From Halobellus sp. LT62 (GTDB lineage: Archaea; Halobacteriota; Halobacteria; Halobacteriales; Haloferacaceae): DNA of 64,000 nucleotides. Location: the NCBI RefSeq assembly GCF_037031285.1, contig NZ_JAYEZO010000002.1, forward strand, positions 558,001-622,000, in the 5' to 3' direction. Shown here in pieces: positions 7,434 through 15,681 of this stretch. A program made the translations under genes and the position numbers. The stretch's first letter is position 1, and every line of letters starts with the position of its first letter. The notes under the pieces were generated by a model. The model saw nothing but the letters and a program-made list of their open reading frames with translations. It made no database searches and was not told where the DNA came from.

Positions 7434-8464
7434 TCGGTCGTCCCTCCGTCGGCAGTCGTCTTGTCAGTTTCATTTTCTCCCGACTCGCTGCTCGCGTTGC
7501 CGACGGACCCGCCGCGGTCGACGGTGTCGTCCAGCGACGGCAGCGCCGACTCGATCCGCTCGCGCTCCTCTTCTAGCCACGACGGGAGTTTGAGCTCCGA
7601 TCCGAGTTCTGCGACCGACTCGTCGACGTCGAATCCGGGGCCGTCGGTCGCGATCTCGAAGAGGATCCCGCCGGGCTCGCGGAAGTAGATCGACCGGAAG
7701 TACTGCCGGTCCTTCTGCGGCGTCACGAACTGTCCCGCATCCGAGAGGCGGTCGCGCCATTCCAACTGCTCTTCTTCGTCGCTCGCGCGGAACGCGACGT
7801 GGTGAATGGTCCCGACGCCGGGACGACCGCGCGGCGGCCCGCGGTGGAGCACGTCGACGACGGTGGCGTGATCGCCCGCCGCGGCGTATCGCACGCGCTC
7901 TGCGCCGTCGTCGCGCTCGGCCTCCGAGCCGACACGCCGGAAGCCGAGCACGTCGAGCACGTTCGCCGTCGCGTCGGGCTCTGCGGAGTGAAGCGTGACC
8001 CCGAAGAAGCCGCGGATGCCGTACTCCTCGGGAACGGGGCCGCCGGTCCACGGCTCGATCGGCGAGTCGTCGTCGGTTGCGACGAGTTCGAGCGGCTGTC
8101 CGTCGTGGTCCTCGAACGGGAGCACGGCCGCGCCGAAGCGTGTCCGCCGCTCGTGGACTGTCGCGTCCGACTCGCGGAGTCTGTCGGCCCAGTAGTCGAG
8201 GCTCCCTTCCGGGACTTCGAAGGCTGTCGCGACCGCCTGTCCGCGCCCGGGTCGCCCCGCTCGCGTGCCCTCGAAGGGGAAGAACGTGAGCGCCGTTCCG
8301 GGCGAACCGGTCTCGTCACCGTAGTACAGGTGGTACGTCGTCGTATCGTCGAAGTTGACCGTCTGCTTGACGAGGCGCAGGCCGAGAACCTCGGTGTAGA
8401 ACCGGCGGTTCTCCTTTGCGTCGTCGGCGACGGCCGAGATGTGGTGGATTCCGTCTGTTCTCAT
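7430..8464 (-). CDS. Ring-cleaving dioxygenase, VOC family (MhqO-like)
   Basis: A 344-residue protein with two vicinal-oxygen-chelate repeats. Candidate metal ligands are His in GIHHISAV (N-terminal module), His in GTIHHVAF and Glu in GGILFEIAT (C-terminal module). Related MhqO proteins open hydroquinone rings. The ATG at 8464 follows a fair ribosome-binding sequence (AGAGGAG) 7-8 bases away, and the longer upstream frame crosses the promoter. The last 40 residues are a low-complexity acidic tail. It is divergent from the HxlR regulator and first in a two-gene operon with the esterase. Confidence 0.9.
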   Translation of the reverse strand: MRTDGIHHISAVADDAKENRRFYTEVLGLRLVKQTVNFDDTTTYHLYYGDETGSPGTALTFFPFEGTRAGRPGRGQAVATAFEVPEGSLDYWADRLRESDATVHERRTRFGAAVLPFEDHDGQPLELVATDDDSPIEPWTGGPVPEEYGIRGFFGVTLHSAEPDATANVLDVLGFRRVGSEAERDDGAERVRYAAAGDHATVVDVLHRGPPRGRPGVGTIHHVAFRASDEEEQLEWRDRLSDAGQFVTPQKDRQYFRSIYFREPGGILFEIATDGPGFDVDESVAELGSELKLPSWLEEERERIESALPSLDDTVDRGGSVGNASSESGENETDKTTADGGTTE

Positions 8465-8477
8465 TATTGGCTCCTCT

Positions 8478-8494
8478 GGTATCTCCTTGATACC
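8478..8494. promoter_or_regulatory. Perfect palindrome in the divergent promoter (probable HxlR operator)
   Basis: GGTATC-TCCTT-GATACC, a 17-base perfect inverted repeat lying between the dioxygenase start (8464) and the regulator gene. A TATA-like TACTAAAG follows at about 8495-8502. The position suits a site where the neighbouring HxlR protein controls both directions. The link to that protein is inferred. Confidence 0.55.
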
Positions 8495-8553
8495 TACTAA
8501 AGAAGCGAAACCATATGTACCTTCCCGGACCAACGTGTCACCAAGTGACGTCC

Positions 8554-8970
8554 GTGTCCCCAAACTCTGACGACAAATACGACGAGGAAGCGTGCTCGGT
8601 GATCGACTCGCTCGAACAGATCGGCTCGCAGTGGCGACTCATCGTCCTGCACGACCTCCAAGACGGGGAGAAGCGCTTCAACGAACTCAAGCGCTCGACG
8701 GACGCCAGCTCGCGGACGCTCTCGCGCGTCCTCGACGACCTCCAAGAGCTCGGGTTCGTCAACCGCCGACTGGAGGAGGACGCCCCGGTGGCGACGTACT
8801 ACTCGCTGACGCCGAAGGGGCGCTCGCTCTGCCCGGTGTTCGACGAGATCGAGTCGTGGGCCGACGAGTGGCTGCACGCGACGCCGACGGGCGAGGACCC
8901 CGCAGCGGTCGCGGCCGACGGTGGGTCGTCGGATTCGGACGCGGAGACCGACGCCGAACCGGCCGAGTAG
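8554..8970 (+). CDS. HxlR-family winged-helix regulator
   Basis: A small DNA-binding protein with the HxlR/DUF24 core: DEEACSVIDSLEQIGSQW, then the helix-turn-helix and wing (FNELKRST, SSRTLSRVLDDLQELGFV, YYSLTPKGRSL). Relatives sense quinones or electrophiles, often through a cysteine near the N-terminus, and one is present here just before the recognition region. I choose the GTG at 8554 because the probable TATA box at about 8495 would place transcription start near 8525; an ATG at 8515 would extend the protein by 13 unconserved residues. The tail after residue 115 is acidic and disordered. It is divergent from the detoxification operon. Confidence 0.85.
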   Translation: MSPNSDDKYDEEACSVIDSLEQIGSQWRLIVLHDLQDGEKRFNELKRSTDASSRTLSRVLDDLQELGFVNRRLEEDAPVATYYSLTPKGRSLCPVFDEIESWADEWLHATPTGEDPAAVAADGGSSDSDAETDAEPAE

Positions 8971-9001
8971 TTCGCTTCCAGCTACGTCGTCAATTCCGGA
9001 C

Positions 9002-9658
9002 TCAGACGCCCTCGACGAGCCGTTCGAGCTGTTCGGGCGGGACGGCACCGCGCGCGGCGTGGTCGTCGTAGACGAACGTGGGAACGCCGGTGATTCTTCG
9101 CTGTTGCGCCTCGCGGAACTGTTCGCGTAGCGCCGCACGGCGGTCGTCGTCAGCTAAGGCGTTGCGGACGACGTCAGCGTCGACACCCGCGTTCTCCGCG
9201 ATGTCGACGAGGACCTCCTCCTCGCCGATGTCGCGCCCGTCGTGCCAGAGCGCCGCGAACACGCCCTCGTCGAAACCGAGCCACGTCTCGTAGTCGTACC
9301 GCTCGCGGATCGCCACCGAGACGAGCTGTGCGGGCAGGGAATCGACGTCGGTGGCGAGTTCGACGTCCATCTCGTCGGCTCCGTACTTCTCTCGGAGTTT
9401 CTTCACGTTCGCTTTGGCTTGCTCGTAATACGCGTCGTCCTTGCCGTCGTCGGCGCCGTGATCGATCGTGCCGTCCGCGTTTCGCTTCCCCGAGCGGAGG
9501 TCGAAGGGCCGCCAGTCGATTTCTAGGTCTTCGTCGCGCTCGGCCTGATACGTCGAGAGCGACTCCCGCCCGAGGTAGCAGAACGGGCAGACGTAATCCG
9601 AGTAGATCGTGATTCGGTCGGTCTCCGACTCCGTCGTCTCGTTCGTGGCGTCGGTCAT
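9002..9658 (-). CDS. DsbA-family oxidoreductase (FrnE-like)
   Basis: A 218-residue thioredoxin-fold protein of the DsbA/FrnE group, with the active-site motif CPFCYLG near residue 28 and the cis-proline segment GVPTFVYDD near the C-terminus. There is no signal peptide, so it should act in the cytoplasm as a thiol-disulfide oxidoreductase or isomerase. The ATG at 9658 removes eight unsupported residues. It converges on the HxlR gene, and a stress-response association with the quinone-detoxification cluster is plausible but only positional. Confidence 0.88.
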   Translation of the reverse strand: MTDATNETTESETDRITIYSDYVCPFCYLGRESLSTYQAERDEDLEIDWRPFDLRSGKRNADGTIDHGADDGKDDAYYEQAKANVKKLREKYGADEMDVELATDVDSLPAQLVSVAIRERYDYETWLGFDEGVFAALWHDGRDIGEEEVLVDIAENAGVDADVVRNALADDDRRAALREQFREAQQRRITGVPTFVYDDHAARGAVPPEQLERLVEGV

Positions 9659-9797
9659 CAGTCGATCCAACGGGTCGCGCACGTAAGAACTCGTTCCGTC
9701 TGTGCGCGAGCGCGGCCCATCGTCGAACGCCGAGAGCGATGCACTGCTTCGAGAAGCAGTACACCTACGGTCTCCGAGTGAGAAGCGACGCCCGGTG

Positions 9798-10658
9798 ATG
9801 AAAGCGCAGGATTTCCTCGCATCTGATTGGGATTACTGTCTAGTCCTCGATGCGTGCCGATATGATGTGTTCTGCGACGTCTATGACGAGTATCTCGACG
9901 GGACCGTCGAAAAGCGACGGAGCGTCGGGTCTTCGACGCCGGAGTGGGCGTACCGGACGTTCACGGACCGCCACGATATCGCGTATTTCTCCGGCAACCC
10001 CTTCATCAACGATCTCGGGATCCCGCTGAACGAGCTGAAGTGGGGGGCCAGCTGCGACTACGAGTGGACCGCAAACGAGCACATCGCCGACGTCGTCGAC
10101 GTCTGGAAACACGGCTGGGACGACGACCTCGGAACCGTGCCTCCCGAAAGCCTCGAAGCGTCGCTCGACGAGCACCCGGAAATCGTCGAACGCAACGAGC
10201 GAACGGTTCTCCACTATATGCAGCCGCACGCGCCGTATCTCTCCCGCGGAGCGGGCCAGAAACTCAAGCAGATCCAGAAAGGCATCCGAAAGCAAGAAGA
10301 GCGTCAGAAGGCGGCGACCGACGGCAGCGGCCGGATCGCTTCGATCGGCGAGAGCGTCCGTCCGCGTATCGAGAGCGCGCTCGAAGGCAGCGAGCTCGCC
10401 CAGAAGGCGGGGCTGTGGCTCGAACTCGACCCCGTCGATCTGGTGCAGAACGGGACGCGCGAGACCGCCTTCGAACTCCACGAGGAGAACCTCCGCATCG
10501 CGCTCGAATCGATCGCGGAGTTGGTTCCGACGCTCGACGGAACGGTCGTCGTCACCGCCGATCACGGCGAGGCGTTCGGCGAGGACGGCGTCTGGGAGCA
10601 CCACATCGAGACGCACATTCCACCGCTCGTCGACGTGCCGTGGCTCGTCGTCGAGTGA
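9798..10658 (+). CDS. Alkaline phosphatase/sulfatase-superfamily hydrolase
   Basis: A 286-residue protein with the haloarchaeal sulfatase-like core. The first metal/nucleophile motif is VLDACRYDVF, a middle motif is HYMQPHAPYL, and the last metal motif is TADHGEAFGE. No signal peptide or membrane segment is seen. The ATG at 9798 directly follows a GGTG; the longer in-frame region upstream is not conserved-looking. Relatives act on phosphate or sulfate esters and often belong to surface glycan or lipid pathways. The substrate is unknown. Confidence 0.8.
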   Translation: MKAQDFLASDWDYCLVLDACRYDVFCDVYDEYLDGTVEKRRSVGSSTPEWAYRTFTDRHDIAYFSGNPFINDLGIPLNELKWGASCDYEWTANEHIADVVDVWKHGWDDDLGTVPPESLEASLDEHPEIVERNERTVLHYMQPHAPYLSRGAGQKLKQIQKGIRKQEERQKAATDGSGRIASIGESVRPRIESALEGSELAQKAGLWLELDPVDLVQNGTRETAFELHEENLRIALESIAELVPTLDGTVVVTADHGEAFGEDGVWEHHIETHIPPLVDVPWLVVE

Positions 10659-10829
10659 CCACACGCCGCCGAGTAACGCGCATTGTTCCCGTCCAAAGAC
10701 CGCTCACGTCGCGGTCGGCCGGACGCAACGTGTAATTCCCCGTTTCGGGCAGTATTTGCGGCAACAACGCCGTCTATCGGACCGATAACGGCAGTAATTT
10801 ACGCCCGGTGCGGAAAGGGACGGATGTTT

Positions 10830-12092
10830 ATGAGCTACGACCAGATCGAAGTCCCCGATTCCGGGGAGAAGATCACGCTCGCCGACGAGGAAACCGGAGA
10901 GTTGAACGTTCCGGACACCCCGATCATCCCGATCATCCACGGCGACGGGATCGGTACCGACGTCGGTCCGGCGGCGCAGAAAGTCCTCGACGCCGCCGCG
11001 GAGGCGACGGGCCGGTCTGTCTCGTGGATGCGTATGTACGCCGGCGCGTCCGCCCGCGAGAAGTACGGTGAGAACCTCCCTGACGACACCGTGAACGCGA
11101 TCCGCGAGCACCGTGTCGCGATCAAGGGCCCGCTCACGACGCCCGTCGGCGCGGGCTACCGCTCGCTGAACGTCGCGCTCCGCCAGAAACTCGACCTCTA
11201 CGCGAACGTCCGCCCGACCTACCACATCGACGGCGTCCCCTCGCCGGTCAAGAACCCCGAGGAGATGGATATGATCACCTTCCGGGAGAACACCGAGGAC
11301 GTCTACGCGGGCATCGAGTGGGAGGCCGGCACCGACGAGGTCCAGCAGGTCAAAGAGTTCGTCGAAGACGAGATGGGTCAAGACGACGTGATGCACGACG
11401 GCCCTATCGGCATCGGCATCAAGCCCATCACCGAATTCGGCACGAAACGCCTCGTCCGCGAGGCCATCGACTACGCGCTCGAAAACGACCGCGATTCGGT
11501 CACGCTCGTCCACAAGGGCAACATTATGAAGTTCACTGAGGGCGCGTTCCGCGACTGGGGCTACGAGGTCGCAGAAGAGGAGTACGACGACTCGGTCATC
11601 ACCGAGGACGAGCTCTGGGACGACTACGACGGCGAGGCCCCCGACGACGTGCTGGTCGTCAAAGACCGCATCGCCGACAACATGCTCCAGCAGCTGCTCA
11701 CCCGGACCAGCGAGTACGGCGTCATCGCGACGATGAACCTCAACGGCGACTATATGTCCGACGCCGCCGGCGCGCAGATCGGCGGGCTCGGCATCGCGCC
11801 GGGCGCGAACTTCGGTGAGGGCCTCTGTCTGGCCGAACCGGTCCACGGCTCCGCGCCCAAGTACGCCGGCGAGGACAAGGTCAACCCGACCGCGATGATC
11901 CTCTCGGGTCGAGAGATGTTCGAGTACATAGGCTGGAAGGACGCCGGACAGCTCATTCGCGACGCCGTCGAGAAGACGATCTCGGAGGGCAACGTCACCT
12001 ACGACCTCCACCGACAGATCGAGGGCGGCACGAAACTGGCGACGTCGGAGTTCGCCGACGCCGTCGTCGAGAACATCGAAGAGCTGTCCTAG
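10830..12092 (+). CDS. icd: Isocitrate dehydrogenase (NADP-type)
   Basis: A 420-residue TCA-cycle enzyme converting isocitrate to 2-oxoglutarate. Recognisable segments are IPIIHGDGIGTDV at the N-terminus, the substrate loop GYRSLNVALRQKLDLYANVRP, the TFRENTEDVYAG motif and the metal/cofactor region around GDYMSDAAGAQIGGLG. The start MSYDQIEVPDSGEK matches known haloarchaeal enzymes, so I use the ATG at 10830 rather than the longer frame. A T-run at about 12117-12123 after the stop is a likely transcription end. A 469-codon frame on the opposite strand is a composition shadow. Confidence 0.96.
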   Translation: MSYDQIEVPDSGEKITLADEETGELNVPDTPIIPIIHGDGIGTDVGPAAQKVLDAAAEATGRSVSWMRMYAGASAREKYGENLPDDTVNAIREHRVAIKGPLTTPVGAGYRSLNVALRQKLDLYANVRPTYHIDGVPSPVKNPEEMDMITFRENTEDVYAGIEWEAGTDEVQQVKEFVEDEMGQDDVMHDGPIGIGIKPITEFGTKRLVREAIDYALENDRDSVTLVHKGNIMKFTEGAFRDWGYEVAEEEYDDSVITEDELWDDYDGEAPDDVLVVKDRIADNMLQQLLTRTSEYGVIATMNLNGDYMSDAAGAQIGGLGIAPGANFGEGLCLAEPVHGSAPKYAGEDKVNPTAMILSGREMFEYIGWKDAGQLIRDAVEKTISEGNVTYDLHRQIEGGTKLATSEFADAVVENIEELS

Positions 12093-12234
12093 ACCGCTTT
12101 TCGAGCGCTCCAACAGACTTTTTGAGAATATCGACGAGCACGTCAGATCAACGCGACGTACTCGTTACCGTCCCGTTTTTTCCGTCCGTTAACGGCTCTC
12201 GGTGAGGCCGTAGCCGGGATAGCCACACCTAATA

Positions 12235-12247
12235 ATCACTGGGTAAT
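12235..12247 (+). promoter_or_regulatory. Thiamine-type operator candidate A
   Basis: ATCACTGGGTAAT, 10 bases before the start of the thiamine-binding protein gene. It is part of an 18-base stretch that matches the element before the divergent-partner thiamine binding-lipoprotein gene at 14 of 18 positions. Confidence 0.5.
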
Positions 12248-12257
12248 ACTACTCGGT

Positions 12258-12572
12258 ATGACCGTCTTTGGAATGCTGCGAGTTACGCCCGTCACGGAGG
12301 AGGACGTCACCGAAGAGATCGCGGCTGCCATCGATGCGTTGGAGGAGTACGACGTCTCGTACGAGACGAATCCGATGTCGACGGTCGTGGAGGCCGACGA
12401 CGTCGACGAACTCCTCGCGGCCGTCGGAGCGGCCCATCGGGCGGTTCCCGGCGATCGCGTGAGCACGTTGCTGCAGATCGACGACTACCGGACCGACGAG
12501 CTCGAGGCCTGCGAGAAGGTATCGGCAGTCGAGTCGGCGCTCGGCCGAGAGGCGACGAGCGAACGCGAGTAA
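12258..12572 (+). CDS. MTH1187/YkoF-family thiamine-binding protein
   Basis: A 104-residue protein of the MTH1187 family: small ferredoxin-like proteins (MTVFGMLRVTPVT, then YETNPMSTVVE) that bind thiamine or its derivatives in the cytoplasm. It sits tail to tail with the thiamine ABC transporter binding protein, which supports the role. It starts at the ATG at 12258, 10 bases after the operator-like motif shared with that neighbour. Acidic residues are concentrated at the C-terminus. Confidence 0.88.
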   Translation: MTVFGMLRVTPVTEEDVTEEIAAAIDALEEYDVSYETNPMSTVVEADDVDELLAAVGAAHRAVPGDRVSTLLQIDDYRTDELEACEKVSAVESALGREATSERE

Positions 12573-12583
12573 CTGTCCTTCGA

Positions 12584-13693
12584 TCAGGACTCGGCGATCG
12601 TTCGCTCCCAGCCACGCAGCCACTCATCGAGGTTGTCGGCGAGCGCTTCGTAGGAGTACATCTGTGGATTCGGCGGTTCCTTCGCGTGCTCTTCGAAGAC
12701 CGACGGGACTGACGCGTGATCCGTTACCGGAAACGACACGTTGAGCTCCGCGAGCTTGCCTTGGGCTTCGGGACTCAGCATGAAGTCGAGAAACGCCTCG
12801 GCGAGTCGGTCTTGGTCGGACGGCGCGAACGTCCCCATCCCGCTCAGGTTCGTGTAGCCGTTATCGTTCGGGAACGCGACGCGATGTTTTTCGAGGTTCT
12901 GATCGCTCCGCTCGGCGTACACCCGATCGTTCGAGTAGGACGTGATGACGTCGACTTCGTCCTCGCTGAACGCCTGATAGACGCTTCCCCACGAGTCCAG
13001 CACTGATACGCCGTTCGCGAGTAGCTCTCGCCAGTAGTCGCGATAGCCGTCGGGTCCGAACTCCTTGATCGTCCACAGCAGGAAGTACAGCCCCGTGTTG
13101 TCGGACGTGGGGTTTTGAACCAACACGTTGTCCTCGTAGGTATCCGTCGTCAGCGCGCGGAGCGTCGACGGCTCCGAGACGTCGGTCCCGTCGTAGACGA
13201 AACTGCAGTAGCCCGTGAACACCGGGAGGAGTCGGTTTCGCTCGTCGAACTGTCTCGACGTGACGTGCTCCCAGTTCGAGAGGGCGTCGAGATCCGGCCG
13301 CTCGAAGAGCTCCCCGTCGGTCTGCTGGTCGACCCGAACCAACTCCGGTACTTTCAGTCCCACGTAGGCGTCGGCCTCCAGCGCCGCGTCGGCGTTGAAT
13401 CGCTGGATGTAGTGATTGATTCCACTCTCCGGGGTCACCCATTCGAGCGTCGCGTTGGGATACCGCCTCTCGAACTCCTCTTTGAGCCACGGCCCCGGAC
13501 TGCTCGACGGCGCGTCTACGAACGAGCCGTAGGTGGCCACGGTGAGCGTTCCGGACGGCTCGGTCGCTGTCGACGTTGCTGTCCCCGTCGACGCCGCTGA
13601 CGACGTTTCGCCGGGACTGTCCGATCCGGTGCAGCCGGCGAGACCGAGCGCGCCGCCGACGGCTGTCGCGAGATACGTTCTCCGTTTCATCAT
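12584..13693 (-). CDS. thiB: Thiamine ABC transporter substrate-binding lipoprotein
   Basis: A 369-residue TbpA/ThiB-type extracellular binding protein. The N-terminus KRRTYLATAVGGALGLAGC combines a twin-arginine signal with a lipobox, so it is a Tat lipoprotein, followed by a Ser/Thr-rich linker. The mature domain has LTVATYGSFVDAP and DNTGLYFLLWTIKEFG, typical of this family. Membrane and ATPase components are not in the window. The promoter shows TTTATTTTT (13725-13733, minus strand) with a palindromic ATTACTTAGTAAT overlapping the likely start site, which suggests repression by thiamine status. Confidence 0.88.
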   Translation of the reverse strand: MMKRRTYLATAVGGALGLAGCTGSDSPGETSSAASTGTATSTATEPSGTLTVATYGSFVDAPSSSPGPWLKEEFERRYPNATLEWVTPESGINHYIQRFNADAALEADAYVGLKVPELVRVDQQTDGELFERPDLDALSNWEHVTSRQFDERNRLLPVFTGYCSFVYDGTDVSEPSTLRALTTDTYEDNVLVQNPTSDNTGLYFLLWTIKEFGPDGYRDYWRELLANGVSVLDSWGSVYQAFSEDEVDVITSYSNDRVYAERSDQNLEKHRVAFPNDNGYTNLSGMGTFAPSDQDRLAEAFLDFMLSPEAQGKLAELNVSFPVTDHASVPSVFEEHAKEPPNPQMYSYEALADNLDEWLRGWERTIAES

Positions 13694-13701
13694 TTGGTGG
13701 T

Positions 13702-13714
13702 ATTACTAAGTAAT
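13702..13714 (-). promoter_or_regulatory. Thiamine-type operator candidate B
   Basis: ATTACTTAGTAAT, a near-perfect palindrome 8 bases before the binding-lipoprotein start and about 27 bases from the centre of the TATA-like TTTATTTTT, so it should overlap the transcription start. It is similar to the element at 12235-12247. Confidence 0.5.
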
Positions 13715-13776
13715 CAACCGTCGAAAAATAAAGGTTCTCGTTCGGATTCCCGCAGTCACGTCTCGGGGCGTTGCAG

Positions 13777-15552
13777 TCACACAGGCGGCAACGGAAGCGA
13801 CTCCGTCAGCGACACGTCGGACCGGGGCGGATCGAAAGCGAGCAGCCCCAGCGCGGCGAGCGTCCGCAGCGCGTAGAGGTTCTTCGCCGGTTCGAAGCAA
13901 GCGTCGGCCTCCGCGGGGTAGATCCCGTACCACCGGAGCGGATAGTTCCCCCGCGATTCGATGGCCGCGTCGGCGGCGGCCTGCGTGCCGAGCCACGCCT
14001 CGAAGCCTGTGCCCGTGTGATCTCCCTGCGCTGTGTGAATCGCTTCGGGTCGCGTCTCCAAAGTGCGCCGCACCTGATCGAACGGTGTCCAGTCGCGGTC
14101 CGTCCGATCGGCGACGGCCGCCGCGTCGTCTCCCACCTCGGCGACGCGCTTTCGAGCGTACTCCCGCTGGAGGGCCTTTTTGTGCCGATGAGCGAGCGGC
14201 ACGGACGCCCAGAACTCGACGTACTCTCGATCCCAGAGCGGGAGCCACCAGTCGAAACCGAACCACTCGTAGAGCCGGCAGTCGCCGTTGGTGAACGTCG
14301 TCATCCGCGTCGCCCACTCCCACCGTTCGTAGGCCGCTACCGCCTCCGTGGCGTCGCGAACGGTCGTGAGCCCCGCTTCCGCCTTGATGCGGTCGACGAA
14401 CCGTTCGCGGAAATCGGCGTCACTCCACTCCCAGAGGGAGTAGTGGGTATCGAGGATGTGTTCGACGACGTCCGCTGTCGTCGGCGCGTCCCCGCGCGTT
14501 CCCTCTTCGGCGGCCGTCACCCACGCGTCAGGAACGCGCTCGCTCGGCGTGGCGACGGTGTGTCCCGGACAGACCAGCGCATCCTCCGGAACGTCGCCCC
14601 GTTCGAGGAGCTCGGCGACGGCCGGCCACTCGGCGAGGAAGGGAAGCGAATCGAGGTTGAACGCGTACTCGTGGTAGCGCCGACGCGCGGGCGAGTGATA
14701 CCAGTCGTGCCAGCGGTCGGTCGTGTACTCGACCCACTCCCAGTCGATCCCGAGTGCCGAGGCGATGTCTCGGCTGACTTCGACGTCACCGTGTCCGTGC
14801 GCGCCGAACGTGAACCCGACGACCTCGACGTCCCGCGCGACGAGTTCGGCCGCGACGAGACGCGAATCCCAGCCCCCGCTGAGCGGCACCAGCACCGGAC
14901 GCCCGTCGGCGACACGGACGACCCGGTCGAAGACGCGGGCCATCGTCGACGCCAACGAGTCGTGCAGGTCCTCACGGGTCGACGAGTCCGGGTAGGACGA
15001 TTCGCGGTCGGTCGATTCGCAGTCGGTCGGTTCACGGTCGATTGATTCGCTGTCGGTCGATCCGCGGTCAGCAGCGGTCATCGGCCGATACTCCGCATAC
15101 TGCGAGCGCTCGAACCCCGCCGTCGACCCGCGAGGAATCGTCACGATCTCGCCGGCTCGAACCGCTTTGACGTCGTCTCTGAGTGTCTCTCCGCACGAGA
15201 CGTACCGAGTCAGCGCGAACTCGCTCGCCGCCGTCGGGTCGTACGCGTCGGGTCGCTCCGGTTCGAGTTCGAGTGCCACGTCTCCGATCGCGGTCGGCGT
15301 CTCGGTCGTGAAGTAGAGCGGGATACTCCGCGCGACGTCACAGACGAGTATATCCGCGTTCGATCCGCGGACGATGGCGGCGAAGAAGCCGGACAGCTGG
15401 GCCGCCACGTCCGCCGCGGCTTCGGGAGAGTCGCAGCCGTCGAACGCCTCGGCGGGGTCGACGGCGCGGTCGTCGGCGTCGAACGCCAGTCCCCGGGCCG
15501 TGGCGTTCCCGACCCGCGTCCACGCGTCCGAGGCGAGACGGACTTCGGCCAT
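13777..15552 (-). CDS. Asparagine synthetase-related protein
   Basis: A 591-residue protein with a degenerate N-terminal Ntn/glutaminase-like region (1-190) and a C-terminal PP-loop amidotransferase-type domain. The ATP-binding motif is LVPLSGGWDSRL. The N-terminus (MAEVRLASDAW) lacks the catalytic cysteine that real glutamine-dependent asparagine synthetases expose after methionine, so ammonia or another donor is more likely. A Ser/Asp/Glu-rich linker between the domains is encoded by a 15-bp tandem repeat. Relatives often sit in surface-glycan gene sets; nothing here fixes the substrate. The start is the ATG at 15552. Confidence 0.75.
   Translation of the reverse strand: MAEVRLASDAWTRVGNATARGLAFDADDRAVDPAEAFDGCDSPEAAADVAAQLSGFFAAIVRGSNADILVCDVARSIPLYFTTETPTAIGDVALELEPERPDAYDPTAASEFALTRYVSCGETLRDDVKAVRAGEIVTIPRGSTAGFERSQYAEYRPMTAADRGSTDSESIDREPTDCESTDRESSYPDSSTREDLHDSLASTMARVFDRVVRVADGRPVLVPLSGGWDSRLVAAELVARDVEVVGFTFGAHGHGDVEVSRDIASALGIDWEWVEYTTDRWHDWYHSPARRRYHEYAFNLDSLPFLAEWPAVAELLERGDVPEDALVCPGHTVATPSERVPDAWVTAAEEGTRGDAPTTADVVEHILDTHYSLWEWSDADFRERFVDRIKAEAGLTTVRDATEAVAAYERWEWATRMTTFTNGDCRLYEWFGFDWWLPLWDREYVEFWASVPLAHRHKKALQREYARKRVAEVGDDAAAVADRTDRDWTPFDQVRRTLETRPEAIHTAQGDHTGTGFEAWLGTQAAADAAIESRGNYPLRWYGIYPAEADACFEPAKNLYALRTLAALGLLAFDPPRSDVSLTESLPLPPV
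14999..15073. repeat. 15-bp in-frame tandem repeat, about five units
   Basis: Five degenerate copies of a 15-base unit (first GATTCGCGGTCGGTC, then GATTCGCAGTCGGTC, and so on) inside the asparagine-synthetase-like gene. On the coding strand they give pentapeptides of the TDRES type, forming an acidic flexible linker. Copy number may vary among strains. Confidence 0.8.
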
Positions 15553-15681
15553 ACCACGGATGACTACCGACTCGACGAACAAAGCTTCGGTCGATCGGCG
15601 AGCGGGAGGGTGACGACGGTGAGGGTCGCGGATCGAGTTCCGAGCCGAACGTTCAAATCGGATCCCGAACAACGGGACGGT

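Noticed and set aside
10704-12113. 469-codon minus-strand frame opposite isocitrate dehydrogenase
   Set aside because: Exact shadow of a high-GC gene; Arg/Val/Asp-rich with no recognisable motif, while the plus strand encodes a clear enzyme.
14999-15073. CRISPR-like array
   Set aside because: 15-bp contiguous units with no spacers, in frame within a gene. No repeat-spacer pattern was seen anywhere in the window.
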